Notes under the pieces: generated by a model | The model's input: the letters and a program-made list of their open reading frames with translations, nothing else | Databases searched by the model: none | Told to the model about the DNA's origin: nothing | Position numbers and translations under genes: made by a program | Part shown: one piece after another, positions 1-7,182 of the stretch | Layout: each line of letters begins with the position of its first letter | Position numbering within the stretch: position 1 is the stretch's first letter | Assembly (NCBI GenBank): GCA_964642045.1 | Contig: CAZXLZ010000027.1 | Location: forward strand, 1-15,948 | Source of the DNA: RGIG5057 sp964642045 | GTDB taxonomy: Bacteria > Bacillota > Clostridia > TANB77 > CAG-465 | Length of the DNA stretch: 15,948 bases | Direction of reading: 5' to 3'

Positions 1-150
1 GGTGCCCCGATGATGATGATGAAGTCGGCTGCCAACGACATGTCAGACATTATGGCAATACATTTTACAATATTTTACGTATTTTTTGTTATTATAATAT
101 ATATTATGTACATACATTTAGTTTTATTCTAATTATAAATTATATATTAA
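1..150. other. Gene-poor left edge with a composition break
   Basis: The first ~55 bases are about half G+C, while bases 60-150 are almost all A/T. Frame +1 is open from base 1 to a TAA at 130-132, but the predicted peptide turns into a hydrophobic AT-driven string after about residue 20. On the minus strand an ATG ending at base 51 could open a frame leaving the window, but no Shine-Dalgarno sequence precedes it. I cannot assign a gene. The block could be the end of a neighbouring gene, a foreign fragment or a mis-joined contig end. Confidence 0.3.
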
Positions 151-172
151 GCAGGCTCCTTTTAGAGCCTGC
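151..172 (-). terminator. Probable intrinsic terminator after def (end of operon)
   Basis: A perfect 8-bp inverted repeat (GCAGGCTC / GAGCCTGC, arms 151-158 and 165-172) with a 6-nt loop sits 9 nt beyond the def stop codon. On the minus-strand RNA it is followed by a mixed U/A tract (TTAATATATAATTT) rather than a clean U run. It would end the long operon. The plus-strand side also has a T-rich tail, so it may act in both directions. Confidence 0.72.
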
Positions 173-181
173 ATGATTTAT

Positions 182-724
182 TTATTTTTTCTTGCCACTA
201 CCTTTTTTAGTATTCTTTTTTTCTTCTACTACTGGCGCAGCTTTATGCACATTATATGCTTTATCTAAAAATACAATACCATCTAAGTGATCCATCTCAT
301 GCTGAAGTACAACTGCTTCTAAATCTTTGGCATTGATTGTTATAGGTTTAAAGTTTGCATCTAAAGCTTTAACAGTTACTTTTTCAGGTCTATCAACATA
401 TCCAAATATTTCAGGATAACTAAGACATCCCTCTTCTGCCGTAGCCAGCTTTTTGGATGCTTTAACTAATTCCGGATTTATAACTACATGTGGATTCTTT
501 TTTCCATCTTCCTCTACATAATCTACATCATATACCAAAATTCTCTTTAACATCCCAACTTGAGGGGCAGCAAGCCCTACCCCATCATATTTATACATAG
601 TTTCAATCATATCTTCAATTAATATTTTAGTTTTTTCATCAATAACCTCTACTGTTCTTGCTTTCTTACGTAAAATCTCATCGCTTTCTTTTCTTACTTC
701 TCTTAAAGCCATCTTAAGCATCAT
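182..724 (-). CDS. def: Peptide deformylase
   Basis: Metalloenzyme of the cytosol that removes the formyl group from the initiator methionine of nascent proteins. All three family motifs are present in this 180-aa frame: GVGLAAPQVG at 48-57, EEGCLS at 97-102 with metal ligand Cys100, and HEMDH at 142-146 with two metal-binding His and the catalytic Glu. A lysine-rich tail (about 168-180) extends past the core fold. The start is uncertain. The only Shine-Dalgarno (GAAAGGG, 726-732) is 1 nt from the first ATG, 4 nt from the second (721) and 13 nt from the fifth codon (ATG at 712). The usual family N-terminus (MALR...) favours 712, while spacing favours 721. It is the last gene of the operon, 31 nt after ftsK, and a hairpin follows. 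The family call is secure. Confidence 0.96.
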   Translation of the reverse strand: MMLKMALREVRKESDEILRKKARTVEVIDEKTKILIEDMIETMYKYDGVGLAAPQVGMLKRILVYDVDYVEEDGKKNPHVVINPELVKASKKLATAEEGCLSYPEIFGYVDRPEKVTVKALDANFKPITINAKDLEAVVLQHEMDHLDGIVFLDKAYNVHKAAPVVEEKKNTKKGSGKKK

Positions 725-755
725 ACCCTTTCTAAAATATCTATTTTTCTTAAAG

Positions 756-3338
756 CTAAGTAGTCATAGACTCCTCCTCATCTATATCACTAGCATGAGC
801 TATATCACCCTGCTCATTATCTGTTTCAGCAGTTTCAGAATTATTTGAGTTAGAACTTAAACCTTTTTCAGCTTGCTGCATACCAAATTTTATCTCTTGC
901 CACTCTGTTTTTGTAATAAGTACCTTTCTTGGCTTACTTCCTTCATATCCTGATATTATTCCTCTTTCTTCCATTTGATCAACAATTCTACCAGCTCTTG
1001 AATATCCTATCTTAAATCTTCTTTGAAGCATTGATGCTGATGCCTGTCCCATATCAACAGCTAAATCTATTGCTTCATTTAAAAGTGGATCTTCATCTGG
1101 CACATTTTCAATATCATCTGGATCTTTAGGAGCTCCCTTATCCTTATCTGATTTAAGTCTAGTATTTTCTATAGATGTAATTATATCATCGTTATATAGC
1201 TCTTCTGGATCTTTTTTAATACTATTTACTATTTCTTCTATCTCACCTTCAGATATCCATGTTCCTTGAATTCTAAGAGGCTTTGTAGCTCCAACTGGAA
1301 AATATAGCATATCTCCTCTACCAAGAAGCTTTTCTGCACCAGCAGAATCAAGTATTGTTCTTGAATCTACTTGTGATGATACAGTAAATGCTATTCTTGA
1401 TGGAACATTTGCCTTAATTATACCCGTAATTACATCAACAGATGGCCTTTGAGTTGCTATAACTAGGTGCATACCCGCAGCTCTTGCCATTTGAGCTAGT
1501 CTACATATTGCATCTTCAACATCATTTGGTGCAACCATCATAAGATCAGCAAGCTCATCTATTATTATAACGATCTTTGGAAGCTTTACGCCACCTTCTT
1601 CTTTTTCGATTACCTTGTTATAACCTTTTATATCTTTAACGCCTTTAGAAGCAAATAAGTTATATCTATTAACCATTTCTTGAACAGCCCAGTTAAGTGC
1701 ACCAGCTGCCTTTTTAGGATCGGTTACAACAGGTATTAAAAGATGTGGAATACCATTATATCCTGAAAGTTCAACCATTTTTGGATCAACAAGTATAAGT
1801 TTTACATCACTTGGTTTAGATTTATATACAAGTGATACTATAAGTGAATTTATACATACACTCTTACCAGAACCTGTAGAACCAGCAATAAGTACATGGG
1901 GCATTTTAGCAATATCTCCAACCATTATATCTCCTGCTGCATCTTTACCTAGTGCAAAAGCAAGTGAAGATTCATGATTTTTAAATGTATCTGACTCAAT
2001 AACTTCCCTTATATAAACAGCTTCAGGAGAAGCATTTGGGAGCTCAATACCAACTGCTGCTTTACCTGGAATTGGTGCTTCAATTCTTATAGACTTAGCT
2101 GCAAGATTTAATGCAATATCATCAGCAAGATTTGCTATCTTACTAACCCTAACACCAGATGATGGTGAAAGTTCAAATCTAGTTACTGTTGGTCCATGAG
2201 TTATATCAGTAACTTTAGCCTCTACTCCAAAACTTGAAAGAGTCTTTTGAAGTTTAAGAGCAGTTGCTTGAACCTGCCTTTTATCAAAATTACCTACATC
2301 TTTATTTACACCAAGTATATTTATTGGTGGAAATTCATAGTCATCATCTGAAACAAGTTTTGTATGATCAATTGTAAGTACTTGTTTTTCATTCTTATCT
2401 TCTTTTTTCTCAACCTGTTTTTTAAAGAAGTCATCTCTTAACTGTTTTGCTTCTTCCTCTTCTTTAGCTGCATTACCACCTATTTTTATTAAATCAAATT
2501 CAACCTGCTCTTCTCCATCTACATTTGATATCTTAGTATTTTTTACAGCATCTTTAGAAGATCTTTCTACCATAGCATCAAAAACTAAATTTTGAGCTGT
2601 GTGTACTTCTGGAATAGGTATATTCATTTCATCTTCTTCGTAAGTTCTTCTTACTTTTCTTCTCTTATTTACTTCTTCCCTTACATTTCTTGCTTCAATC
2701 TTACTTTCTTTAGTTATAACATTGTCACACACATCATAAACGCCCGTCCCAATTCCAACTATAGCGTTATATATAGATATAACAAATTGTTTTAAAGACA
2801 TATTAAGCACATATAATGAGAAAATAAGGCTAAGAAGTATAAGTACAATTTTTGATGCAACTACACCCATAATAGCTTCAAAAATATTAGCTATTATTCC
2901 ACCAAATAAGCCACCAAGGCAAGTAAATGATGTACTATTGTTAAAAGTGTAACTGCAAAATTTTAAGAAATTATCTGTTAATGTATAATTTGTATTACTA
3001 AACAGATATATTACTGATGATATTAAACTTAAAGCAAATATACCTTTCATTAATTCTCCAAACAGATCTTTCTTTTTTGATTTATTTGTAAAACTAGAAA
3101 TCCCTATTACCATTAAAATAACAGGAAGTCCATAGCACATAACTCCAAATAGCCCTTTTAGTATATTTGTAATTATATGCGTAAGTCCTGCTTCTTCGTA
3201 AACAGCAAAGAATACTATTAAGACTAATGCAATTATTATATATAAAACTCCTGAAAGTTCATTTGAATTTTTCTTATTAGAACTCTTAGCATTTTTGGAA
3301 CTTTGTTTAACATTTTTAGACCCTTTTTTTCTGCCCAT
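756..3338 (-). CDS. ftsK: DNA translocase FtsK/SpoIIIE
   Basis: Membrane-anchored hexameric ATPase that pumps DNA through the division or sporulation septum and helps resolve chromosome termini. In the 860-aa product, residues 1-28 are a basic N-tail. Hydrophobic helices lie at about 30-48, 60-82, 97-113 and 140-178. A charged linker runs from 210 to 335, and the RecA-like motor has Walker A GSTGSGKS (486-493) and Walker B IVIIIDELAD (589-598). The winged-helix gamma domain that reads orienting DNA sequences is at about 750-810, with recognition-helix stretch RRFKIGYSRAGR. The tail (815-860) is acidic and low-complexity. Length and domain order fit the family; whether it serves vegetative division, sporulation or both cannot be told from sequence. 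The Shine-Dalgarno AAGGGG is 16 nt from this ATG and closer to an out-of-frame ATG at 3351, so initiation may be weak or regulated. It lies 33 nt after the coiled-coil gene. Confidence 0.96.
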   Translation of the reverse strand: MGRKKGSKNVKQSSKNAKSSNKKNSNELSGVLYIIIALVLIVFFAVYEEAGLTHIITNILKGLFGVMCYGLPVILMVIGISSFTNKSKKKDLFGELMKGIFALSLISSVIYLFSNTNYTLTDNFLKFCSYTFNNSTSFTCLGGLFGGIIANIFEAIMGVVASKIVLILLSLIFSLYVLNMSLKQFVISIYNAIVGIGTGVYDVCDNVITKESKIEARNVREEVNKRRKVRRTYEEDEMNIPIPEVHTAQNLVFDAMVERSSKDAVKNTKISNVDGEEQVEFDLIKIGGNAAKEEEEAKQLRDDFFKKQVEKKEDKNEKQVLTIDHTKLVSDDDYEFPPINILGVNKDVGNFDKRQVQATALKLQKTLSSFGVEAKVTDITHGPTVTRFELSPSSGVRVSKIANLADDIALNLAAKSIRIEAPIPGKAAVGIELPNASPEAVYIREVIESDTFKNHESSLAFALGKDAAGDIMVGDIAKMPHVLIAGSTGSGKSVCINSLIVSLVYKSKPSDVKLILVDPKMVELSGYNGIPHLLIPVVTDPKKAAGALNWAVQEMVNRYNLFASKGVKDIKGYNKVIEKEEGGVKLPKIVIIIDELADLMMVAPNDVEDAICRLAQMARAAGMHLVIATQRPSVDVITGIIKANVPSRIAFTVSSQVDSRTILDSAGAEKLLGRGDMLYFPVGATKPLRIQGTWISEGEIEEIVNSIKKDPEELYNDDIITSIENTRLKSDKDKGAPKDPDDIENVPDEDPLLNEAIDLAVDMGQASASMLQRRFKIGYSRAGRIVDQMEERGIISGYEGSKPRKVLITKTEWQEIKFGMQQAEKGLSSNSNNSETAETDNEQGDIAHASDIDEEESMTT

Positions 3339-3371
3339 TTATTTCACTCATCTTCCCCTTATACTAAAAAA

Positions 3372-3809
3372 TTATTTTAATTCTCTTCTATTTTCTTTAA
3401 CTACTGCTAATGTTTGAGATAATGCTTCTTCTACTTTTTCTAAAAGTGAATCTGCATATTCTCTTGTACCATTAGATATTTCTTTTGATATTCTATTAGC
3501 ATTATCTATTATTTCTTCTTTCTGCTCTATAGCTTGTCTTGTTATTGCATTTTCATCTACAAGCTCAACTATTTTAAGTTGTGCTTCTTTTAATATACTT
3601 TCAGCTTCTCTCTGAGCATCATTTAAAATATTAAGCCTTTCATCTTTTATTCTTTTTGCTTGTTTCAATTCATCTGGTAGTTTAAGCCTTATTTCCTCTA
3701 AAAGTGAATTAAGTTCTTCCTTATCTATCATAACCTTTGATGAAAAAGGTACTTTTGAACCACTTTCTATAAGTTCCTCTAAATTCTCAATCAATGTAAA
3801 GATTTCCAT
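3372..3809 (-). CDS. Conserved coiled-coil protein of unknown function
   Basis: A 145-aa, highly charged, almost wholly helical protein with no membrane segment or catalytic motif. A short N-terminal part (1-35) contains the phrase KVPFSSKVMIDKEEL. A long heptad-rich helix (about 40-140) follows, rich in E, K, I and L, ending VVKENRREL. From memory of the family, similar proteins of this length occur beside rsmD in many clostridia and are sometimes labelled as ATPase subunit B/H-like because of the coiled coil alone. Nothing here supports an ATPase role. The start is firm: GGAGGT lies 8 nt upstream, and this Shine-Dalgarno overlaps the last codons and stop of rsmD (TGG AGG TAA), with a 6-nt gap, suggesting translational coupling. 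It lies between rsmD and ftsK in the operon. Confidence 0.85.
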   Translation of the reverse strand: MEIFTLIENLEELIESGSKVPFSSKVMIDKEELNSLLEEIRLKLPDELKQAKRIKDERLNILNDAQREAESILKEAQLKIVELVDENAITRQAIEQKEEIIDNANRISKEISNGTREYADSLLEKVEEALSQTLAVVKENRRELK

Positions 3810-3815
3810 AACTTC

Positions 3816-4379
3816 TTACCTCCATTTATACAATCTAACCAAAACTCTGCCATAACTTCTAGTCTTTATGCACTCTAAATTTTCGATTTTATCATATTTT
3901 TGATTATCTAACTTTTTATCTAGTTCATAAACTATAACTCCATCTTCATTTAGAAGTTTTCCCTTATTATTTGAAATATATTCTAGAGTTTTATATGCGC
4001 AGTCTGACTCATAAGGCGGGTCTAGAAAGATAATATCAAATTTTTTATCATCCGTTACAAGTTTTCTTAAACACTTAAGAAAATCATTCATAGTAATTTT
4101 AACACAACTGAAGTAATTAGTCAACTTAATGTTATATAAAATCGTTGATATTGCTTGCTTTTTAGAGTCATTAATATGACAAAATTTTGCACCTCTACTT
4201 AAGGCCTCAATAGACATAGAGCCAGTTCCTCCAAATAAATCTAGGAAATAGCTTCCTTCTATTTCATTTGAAAGTATAGAAAATATTGCCTCTTTAACCC
4301 TATCCAAAGTAGGTCTAGTGCTTATAGTCTCTGGACTTTTTATTTTCTTTCCTTTTAAATCACCTGAAATTATCCTCAT
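3816..4379 (-). CDS. rsmD: 16S rRNA (guanine966-N2)-methyltransferase RsmD
   Basis: SAM-dependent methyltransferase that methylates G966 of 16S rRNA during small-subunit assembly. The 187-aa product has the typical opening MRIISGDLKGKKI followed by TRPT at 21-24, SAM-binding motif I FLDLFGGTGS at 45-54, and the amino-methyltransferase motif IV DPPY at 120-123. Length matches the family. AGGAG lies about 7 nt before the ATG. The pdp stop is 10 nt away, so the genes are tightly packed. In many Firmicutes rsmD is followed by coaD; here a coiled-coil gene follows directly. Confidence 0.95.
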   Translation of the reverse strand: MRIISGDLKGKKIKSPETISTRPTLDRVKEAIFSILSNEIEGSYFLDLFGGTGSMSIEALSRGAKFCHINDSKKQAISTILYNIKLTNYFSCVKITMNDFLKCLRKLVTDDKKFDIIFLDPPYESDCAYKTLEYISNNKGKLLNEDGVIVYELDKKLDNQKYDKIENLECIKTRSYGRVLVRLYKWR

Positions 4380-4389
4380 ATATTCTCCT

Positions 4390-5769
4390 TTAATTTATTA
4401 TGTCTATAATAACAGGCTTTGATTTTAATACATTTGACATTGACTGTTCTATTTTCTCTATATGTATAGCATCATTTATATATTCAAATGCATCATCAAA
4501 TTTAGACTTATCGTTATAAAAAGCTGTAAGTATAACTTCACCTTTTTTTACTTTAGAACCTACTTTTTTAGAAAATTCAAATCCAACTGCGTAATCTATT
4601 TTATCCTCTTTCTCTTGCCTTGCGCCACCTAAACAAACTAAAGCTTCTCCTACTTTTTTACTATCAATTCCAACTATATAACCATCTTTATCCGCATATA
4701 CTTCCTTCATATACTTTACTTCATCAATTAGAACAGGCATGTCTAAACTCATACCAATCCAGTCCATATATACGTTACATATCTCACCTTTTTGAGCTTT
4801 TATAAGCTGTATAAATTTATCATATGCCTTTCTAGAAGTAATAGCCTTTAGCACCTCTAATTTATTTTTTTCTATATTATCTCCTTTGCCAGCCATCTTC
4901 ATCATATGTGCAGCTACTTCAAACACTACCTCTTTAAGCTCCCTATTTTCGTATGAATTTAAAGTAGATTCATCTGAAAGCAAAAATGTCATAGCCTCTT
5001 TTACTTCAACTACATTTCCCACACTTTTACCTAGTGGTTGATCCATAGAAGTAATTATAGCTTTAGTTTCAATTCCAGCTTTTTTACCAATTTTAACCAT
5101 TAGTTTTGCGAGTCTTCTTGCATCCTCCATATTCTGCATTAATGCTCCACTTCCAACTGTTACATCAAGAACAATCTTATCAATACCAGTGGCAATTTTT
5201 TTACTCATAATAGAGGATGCTACAAGAGGAATTGAAGATACGGTTGCAGTTACATCTCTAAGTGAGAATATTTTCTTATCAGCTACAGCTAAATCTAGTC
5301 CTTGTGACATCAAACATTCGCCTATTTCGTTAACCTGATTTATTGCATCATCTAAGTCCTCAAATAAATCATATCCTTTTATAGACTCTAGTTTATCAGC
5401 CGTACCACCAGTATATCCGAGTCCTCTTCCAGACATTTTCATTATTTTTACGCCAAGAGCTGCAGCTATCGGTATTACAAGAAGAGTTACTTTATCACCT
5501 ACACCGCCAGTTGAATGCTTATCCACTATTACAGAACCATCTTCTTTTAGACTCGATAAATCCATAATCTTACCAGAATGAGCCATAGCCATCGTAAGAT
5601 TATATGTTTCATCATCTGTCATACCATTTATATATATAGCCATAATAAGAGCTGAGGCTTGATAATCTGGGATTTTTCCTTTAGAAAAACCTTCAACAAA
5701 GAAGTCTATTTCGCTTCTAGATAGCTCCTTTCCATCTCTTTTATTTTCAATAATATCGTACATTCTCAT
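4390..5769 (-). CDS. pdp: Pyrimidine-nucleoside phosphorylase
   Basis: Catalyses reversible phosphorolysis of uridine, deoxyuridine and thymidine to base plus (deoxy)ribose-1-phosphate in nucleoside salvage. An open frame extends to 5817, but I place the start at the ATG 5767-5769 (459 aa). There the protein begins MRMYDIIENKRDGKEL, as known family members do, and GGCGGAG (5779-5785) sits 9 nt upstream. Visible motifs, numbered from this start, are the phosphate-binding KHSTGGVGD at 84-92 and the signature SGRGLGYTGGTADKLE at 113-128. Thymidine phosphorylase (deoA) is the close alternative; the N-terminus and Gram-positive context favour the broad-specificity Pdp. With this start there is a 29-nt gap to rnhB and no overlap. 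A deoxynucleoside catabolic partner such as deoC is absent from the window. Confidence 0.93.
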   Translation of the reverse strand: MRMYDIIENKRDGKELSRSEIDFFVEGFSKGKIPDYQASALIMAIYINGMTDDETYNLTMAMAHSGKIMDLSSLKEDGSVIVDKHSTGGVGDKVTLLVIPIAAALGVKIMKMSGRGLGYTGGTADKLESIKGYDLFEDLDDAINQVNEIGECLMSQGLDLAVADKKIFSLRDVTATVSSIPLVASSIMSKKIATGIDKIVLDVTVGSGALMQNMEDARRLAKLMVKIGKKAGIETKAIITSMDQPLGKSVGNVVEVKEAMTFLLSDESTLNSYENRELKEVVFEVAAHMMKMAGKGDNIEKNKLEVLKAITSRKAYDKFIQLIKAQKGEICNVYMDWIGMSLDMPVLIDEVKYMKEVYADKDGYIVGIDSKKVGEALVCLGGARQEKEDKIDYAVGFEFSKKVGSKVKKGEVILTAFYNDKSKFDDAFEYINDAIHIEKIEQSMSNVLKSKPVIIDIIN

Positions 5770-5778
5770 AAAAAGTAA

Positions 5779-5785
5779 CTCCGCC
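5779..5785 (-). promoter_or_regulatory. Ribosome binding site that fixes the pdp start
   Basis: GGCGGAG on the minus strand, 9 nt before the ATG at 5767-5769. It lies inside the longer open frame and supports the internal ATG over any start nearer 5817. Confidence 0.7.
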
Positions 5786-5798
5786 TTTCTACTTATAC

Positions 5799-6428
5799 TT
5801 AAATAAATTTTTTGCAAAAACTAGGTCTATGAATATCGCAAAGACCATATTTTTTTATTGCTTCTATATGTGCCTTCGTTCCATACCCTTTATGTTTTGC
5901 AAAACCATACTCTGGGTATTTTAAATCTAACTCTCTAATCATTCTATCCCTTGTAACTTTAGCAATAATGCTTGCTGCAGCTATAGAAAGTGATTTGCTA
6001 TCACCAGATACAACAGCCTCTTTTGGTACATTAATATCTATTAACTGATTACCATCAATCAAAACATAATCTGGCTTTGTGCTAAGCTTAGAGATGGCTT
6101 CCTTCATAGCAAGCTTCGTAGCATTTAATATATTAACTTTTTCTATAACATCAACATCTGAAATGCCAACTCCATATGCTAAAGCTTTATCTATTATTTC
6201 CTCATAAAGTTTTTCTCTTTTCTTTTCAGATATTTTTTTAGAGTCATTTATTCCTTCTATATCTATATTTTCAGGAAGTATAACTGCTGCAGCAACAACA
6301 GGACCACAAAGTGGACCTCTTCCTGCCTCATCTACTCCAGCAATATATTTATAACCTTTTTCTTTTAAGCTATGCTCAAGCACAAGCATATTTTCAATTC
6401 TATTTTTTTCTTCTATGTTCAAAACCAT
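5799..6428 (-). CDS. rnhB: Ribonuclease HII
   Basis: Cytosolic nuclease that cuts the RNA strand of RNA-DNA hybrids and initiates removal of misincorporated ribonucleotides from DNA. The 209-aa product contains GVDEAGRGP at 31-39 with catalytic Asp33 and Glu34, the substrate-contacting NDSKK at 61-65, a third acidic residue at Asp125 (VLIDGN), and the AAASIIAKVTRDRM block at 151-163 with the fourth acidic residue Asp161. All four carboxylates of the DEDD active site are therefore present. AAGGGTGA abuts the start codon, and the upstream reductase gene ends only 6 nt away, so coupling is likely. Confidence 0.96.
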   Translation of the reverse strand: MVLNIEEKNRIENMLVLEHSLKEKGYKYIAGVDEAGRGPLCGPVVAAAVILPENIDIEGINDSKKISEKKREKLYEEIIDKALAYGVGISDVDVIEKVNILNATKLAMKEAISKLSTKPDYVLIDGNQLIDINVPKEAVVSGDSKSLSIAAASIIAKVTRDRMIRELDLKYPEYGFAKHKGYGTKAHIEAIKKYGLCDIHRPSFCKKFI

Positions 6429-6434
6429 TCACCC

Positions 6435-7163
6435 TTACATGTACATTCCGCCATCTACAGTAATTACATCACCTGTTATATATTTTGCTGAATCAGAAGC
6501 TAAAAATACAGCAACTGTTGCTACATCTTCTGGCATTCCAATTCTTCCAAGCGGTATCTGATCTTTTAAATTTTCAAGCTCTTCATCTGTAAATCCTTTT
6601 AACATATCAGTCTTTATAACCCCCGGAGCTATTGCATTTACTCTAATATTAGATGGACCCATCTCTTTAGCTAAAGCTTTAGTCATTCCTATAAGTCCAG
6701 CCTTAGATGCACTATAATGGACTTCACAAGAGCCGCCCGCTTTTCCCCATATTGAAGAAATATTTATGATATTTCCAGTTTTTTTGTTTAGCATAGATTT
6801 TGCTATAACTGCTTTTGACATATTAAATGCACCTGTTAAGTTAGTATCAAGCATATGTTTAAATCTTTCTTCTGTAATACTTGTAAAAAGCCTTATTTCT
6901 GAAATTCCAGCATTGTTTATAAGGCAGTCAATTTTTCCATATTTTTTAACTATCTCTTCTACACACTCAGTAACTTCATTTTCCTTTGTAACATCTACTT
7001 TATACACGTCAAAGCCTCTTTGCTTCAATTCCATTGCATCGTCTAAAGATGTGTTATATGTTATACACACATTATAGCCTTCTCTTCCAAATGCTATTGC
7101 AATCTGCCTTCCAATTCCCTTTGCACCGCCAGTTATTAAAACAGTTTTCTTTAATAATTCCAT
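6435..7163 (-). CDS. fabG: SDR-family reductase, FabG/YmfI type
   Basis: NAD(P)H-dependent short-chain dehydrogenase/reductase of 242 aa. Visible features are the Rossmann motif TGGAKGIG at 11-18, NNAG at 83-86, catalytic Asn108, Ser137, Tyr150 and Lys154 (YSASK), and the C-terminal block VDGGMYM. By family it would be called 3-oxoacyl-ACP reductase. However, no fatty-acid genes are nearby, and it shares an operon with ftsK/spoIIIE, as B. subtilis ymfI lies near spoIIIE. The stretch SSIWG...GSCEVHYSASKAG resembles the YmfI group, which reduces 5-aminopentanone on elongation factor P. I consider the EF-P role about as likely as the lipid one. AGAGG lies about 9 nt before the ATG. The gene is 19 nt after the GGDEF gene and 6 nt before rnhB. 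Confidence 0.88.
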   Translation of the reverse strand: MELLKKTVLITGGAKGIGRQIAIAFGREGYNVCITYNTSLDDAMELKQRGFDVYKVDVTKENEVTECVEEIVKKYGKIDCLINNAGISEIRLFTSITEERFKHMLDTNLTGAFNMSKAVIAKSMLNKKTGNIINISSIWGKAGGSCEVHYSASKAGLIGMTKALAKEMGPSNIRVNAIAPGVIKTDMLKGFTDEELENLKDQIPLGRIGMPEDVATVAVFLASDSAKYITGDVITVDGGMYM

Positions 7164-7182
7164 AAATTAAGCCTCTTTCTTT

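Noticed and set aside
2592..2795. Plus-strand open frame opposite ftsK, and similar ones such as 4620-4805, 6766-7077, 8129-8335, 9471-9779, 10101-10391, 10698-10964, 12260-12541 and 13585-13776
   Set aside because: Each lies antisense to a well-supported minus-strand gene, has no family motif, and has the serine/leucine/phenylalanine-rich composition expected of reverse-complement shadows in AT-rich DNA.
5770..5817. Longer N-terminus for pdp that would overlap the end of rnhB
   Set aside because: The extra 16 residues are not family-like, and a Shine-Dalgarno (5779-5785) lies inside them, correctly spaced for the ATG at 5769.
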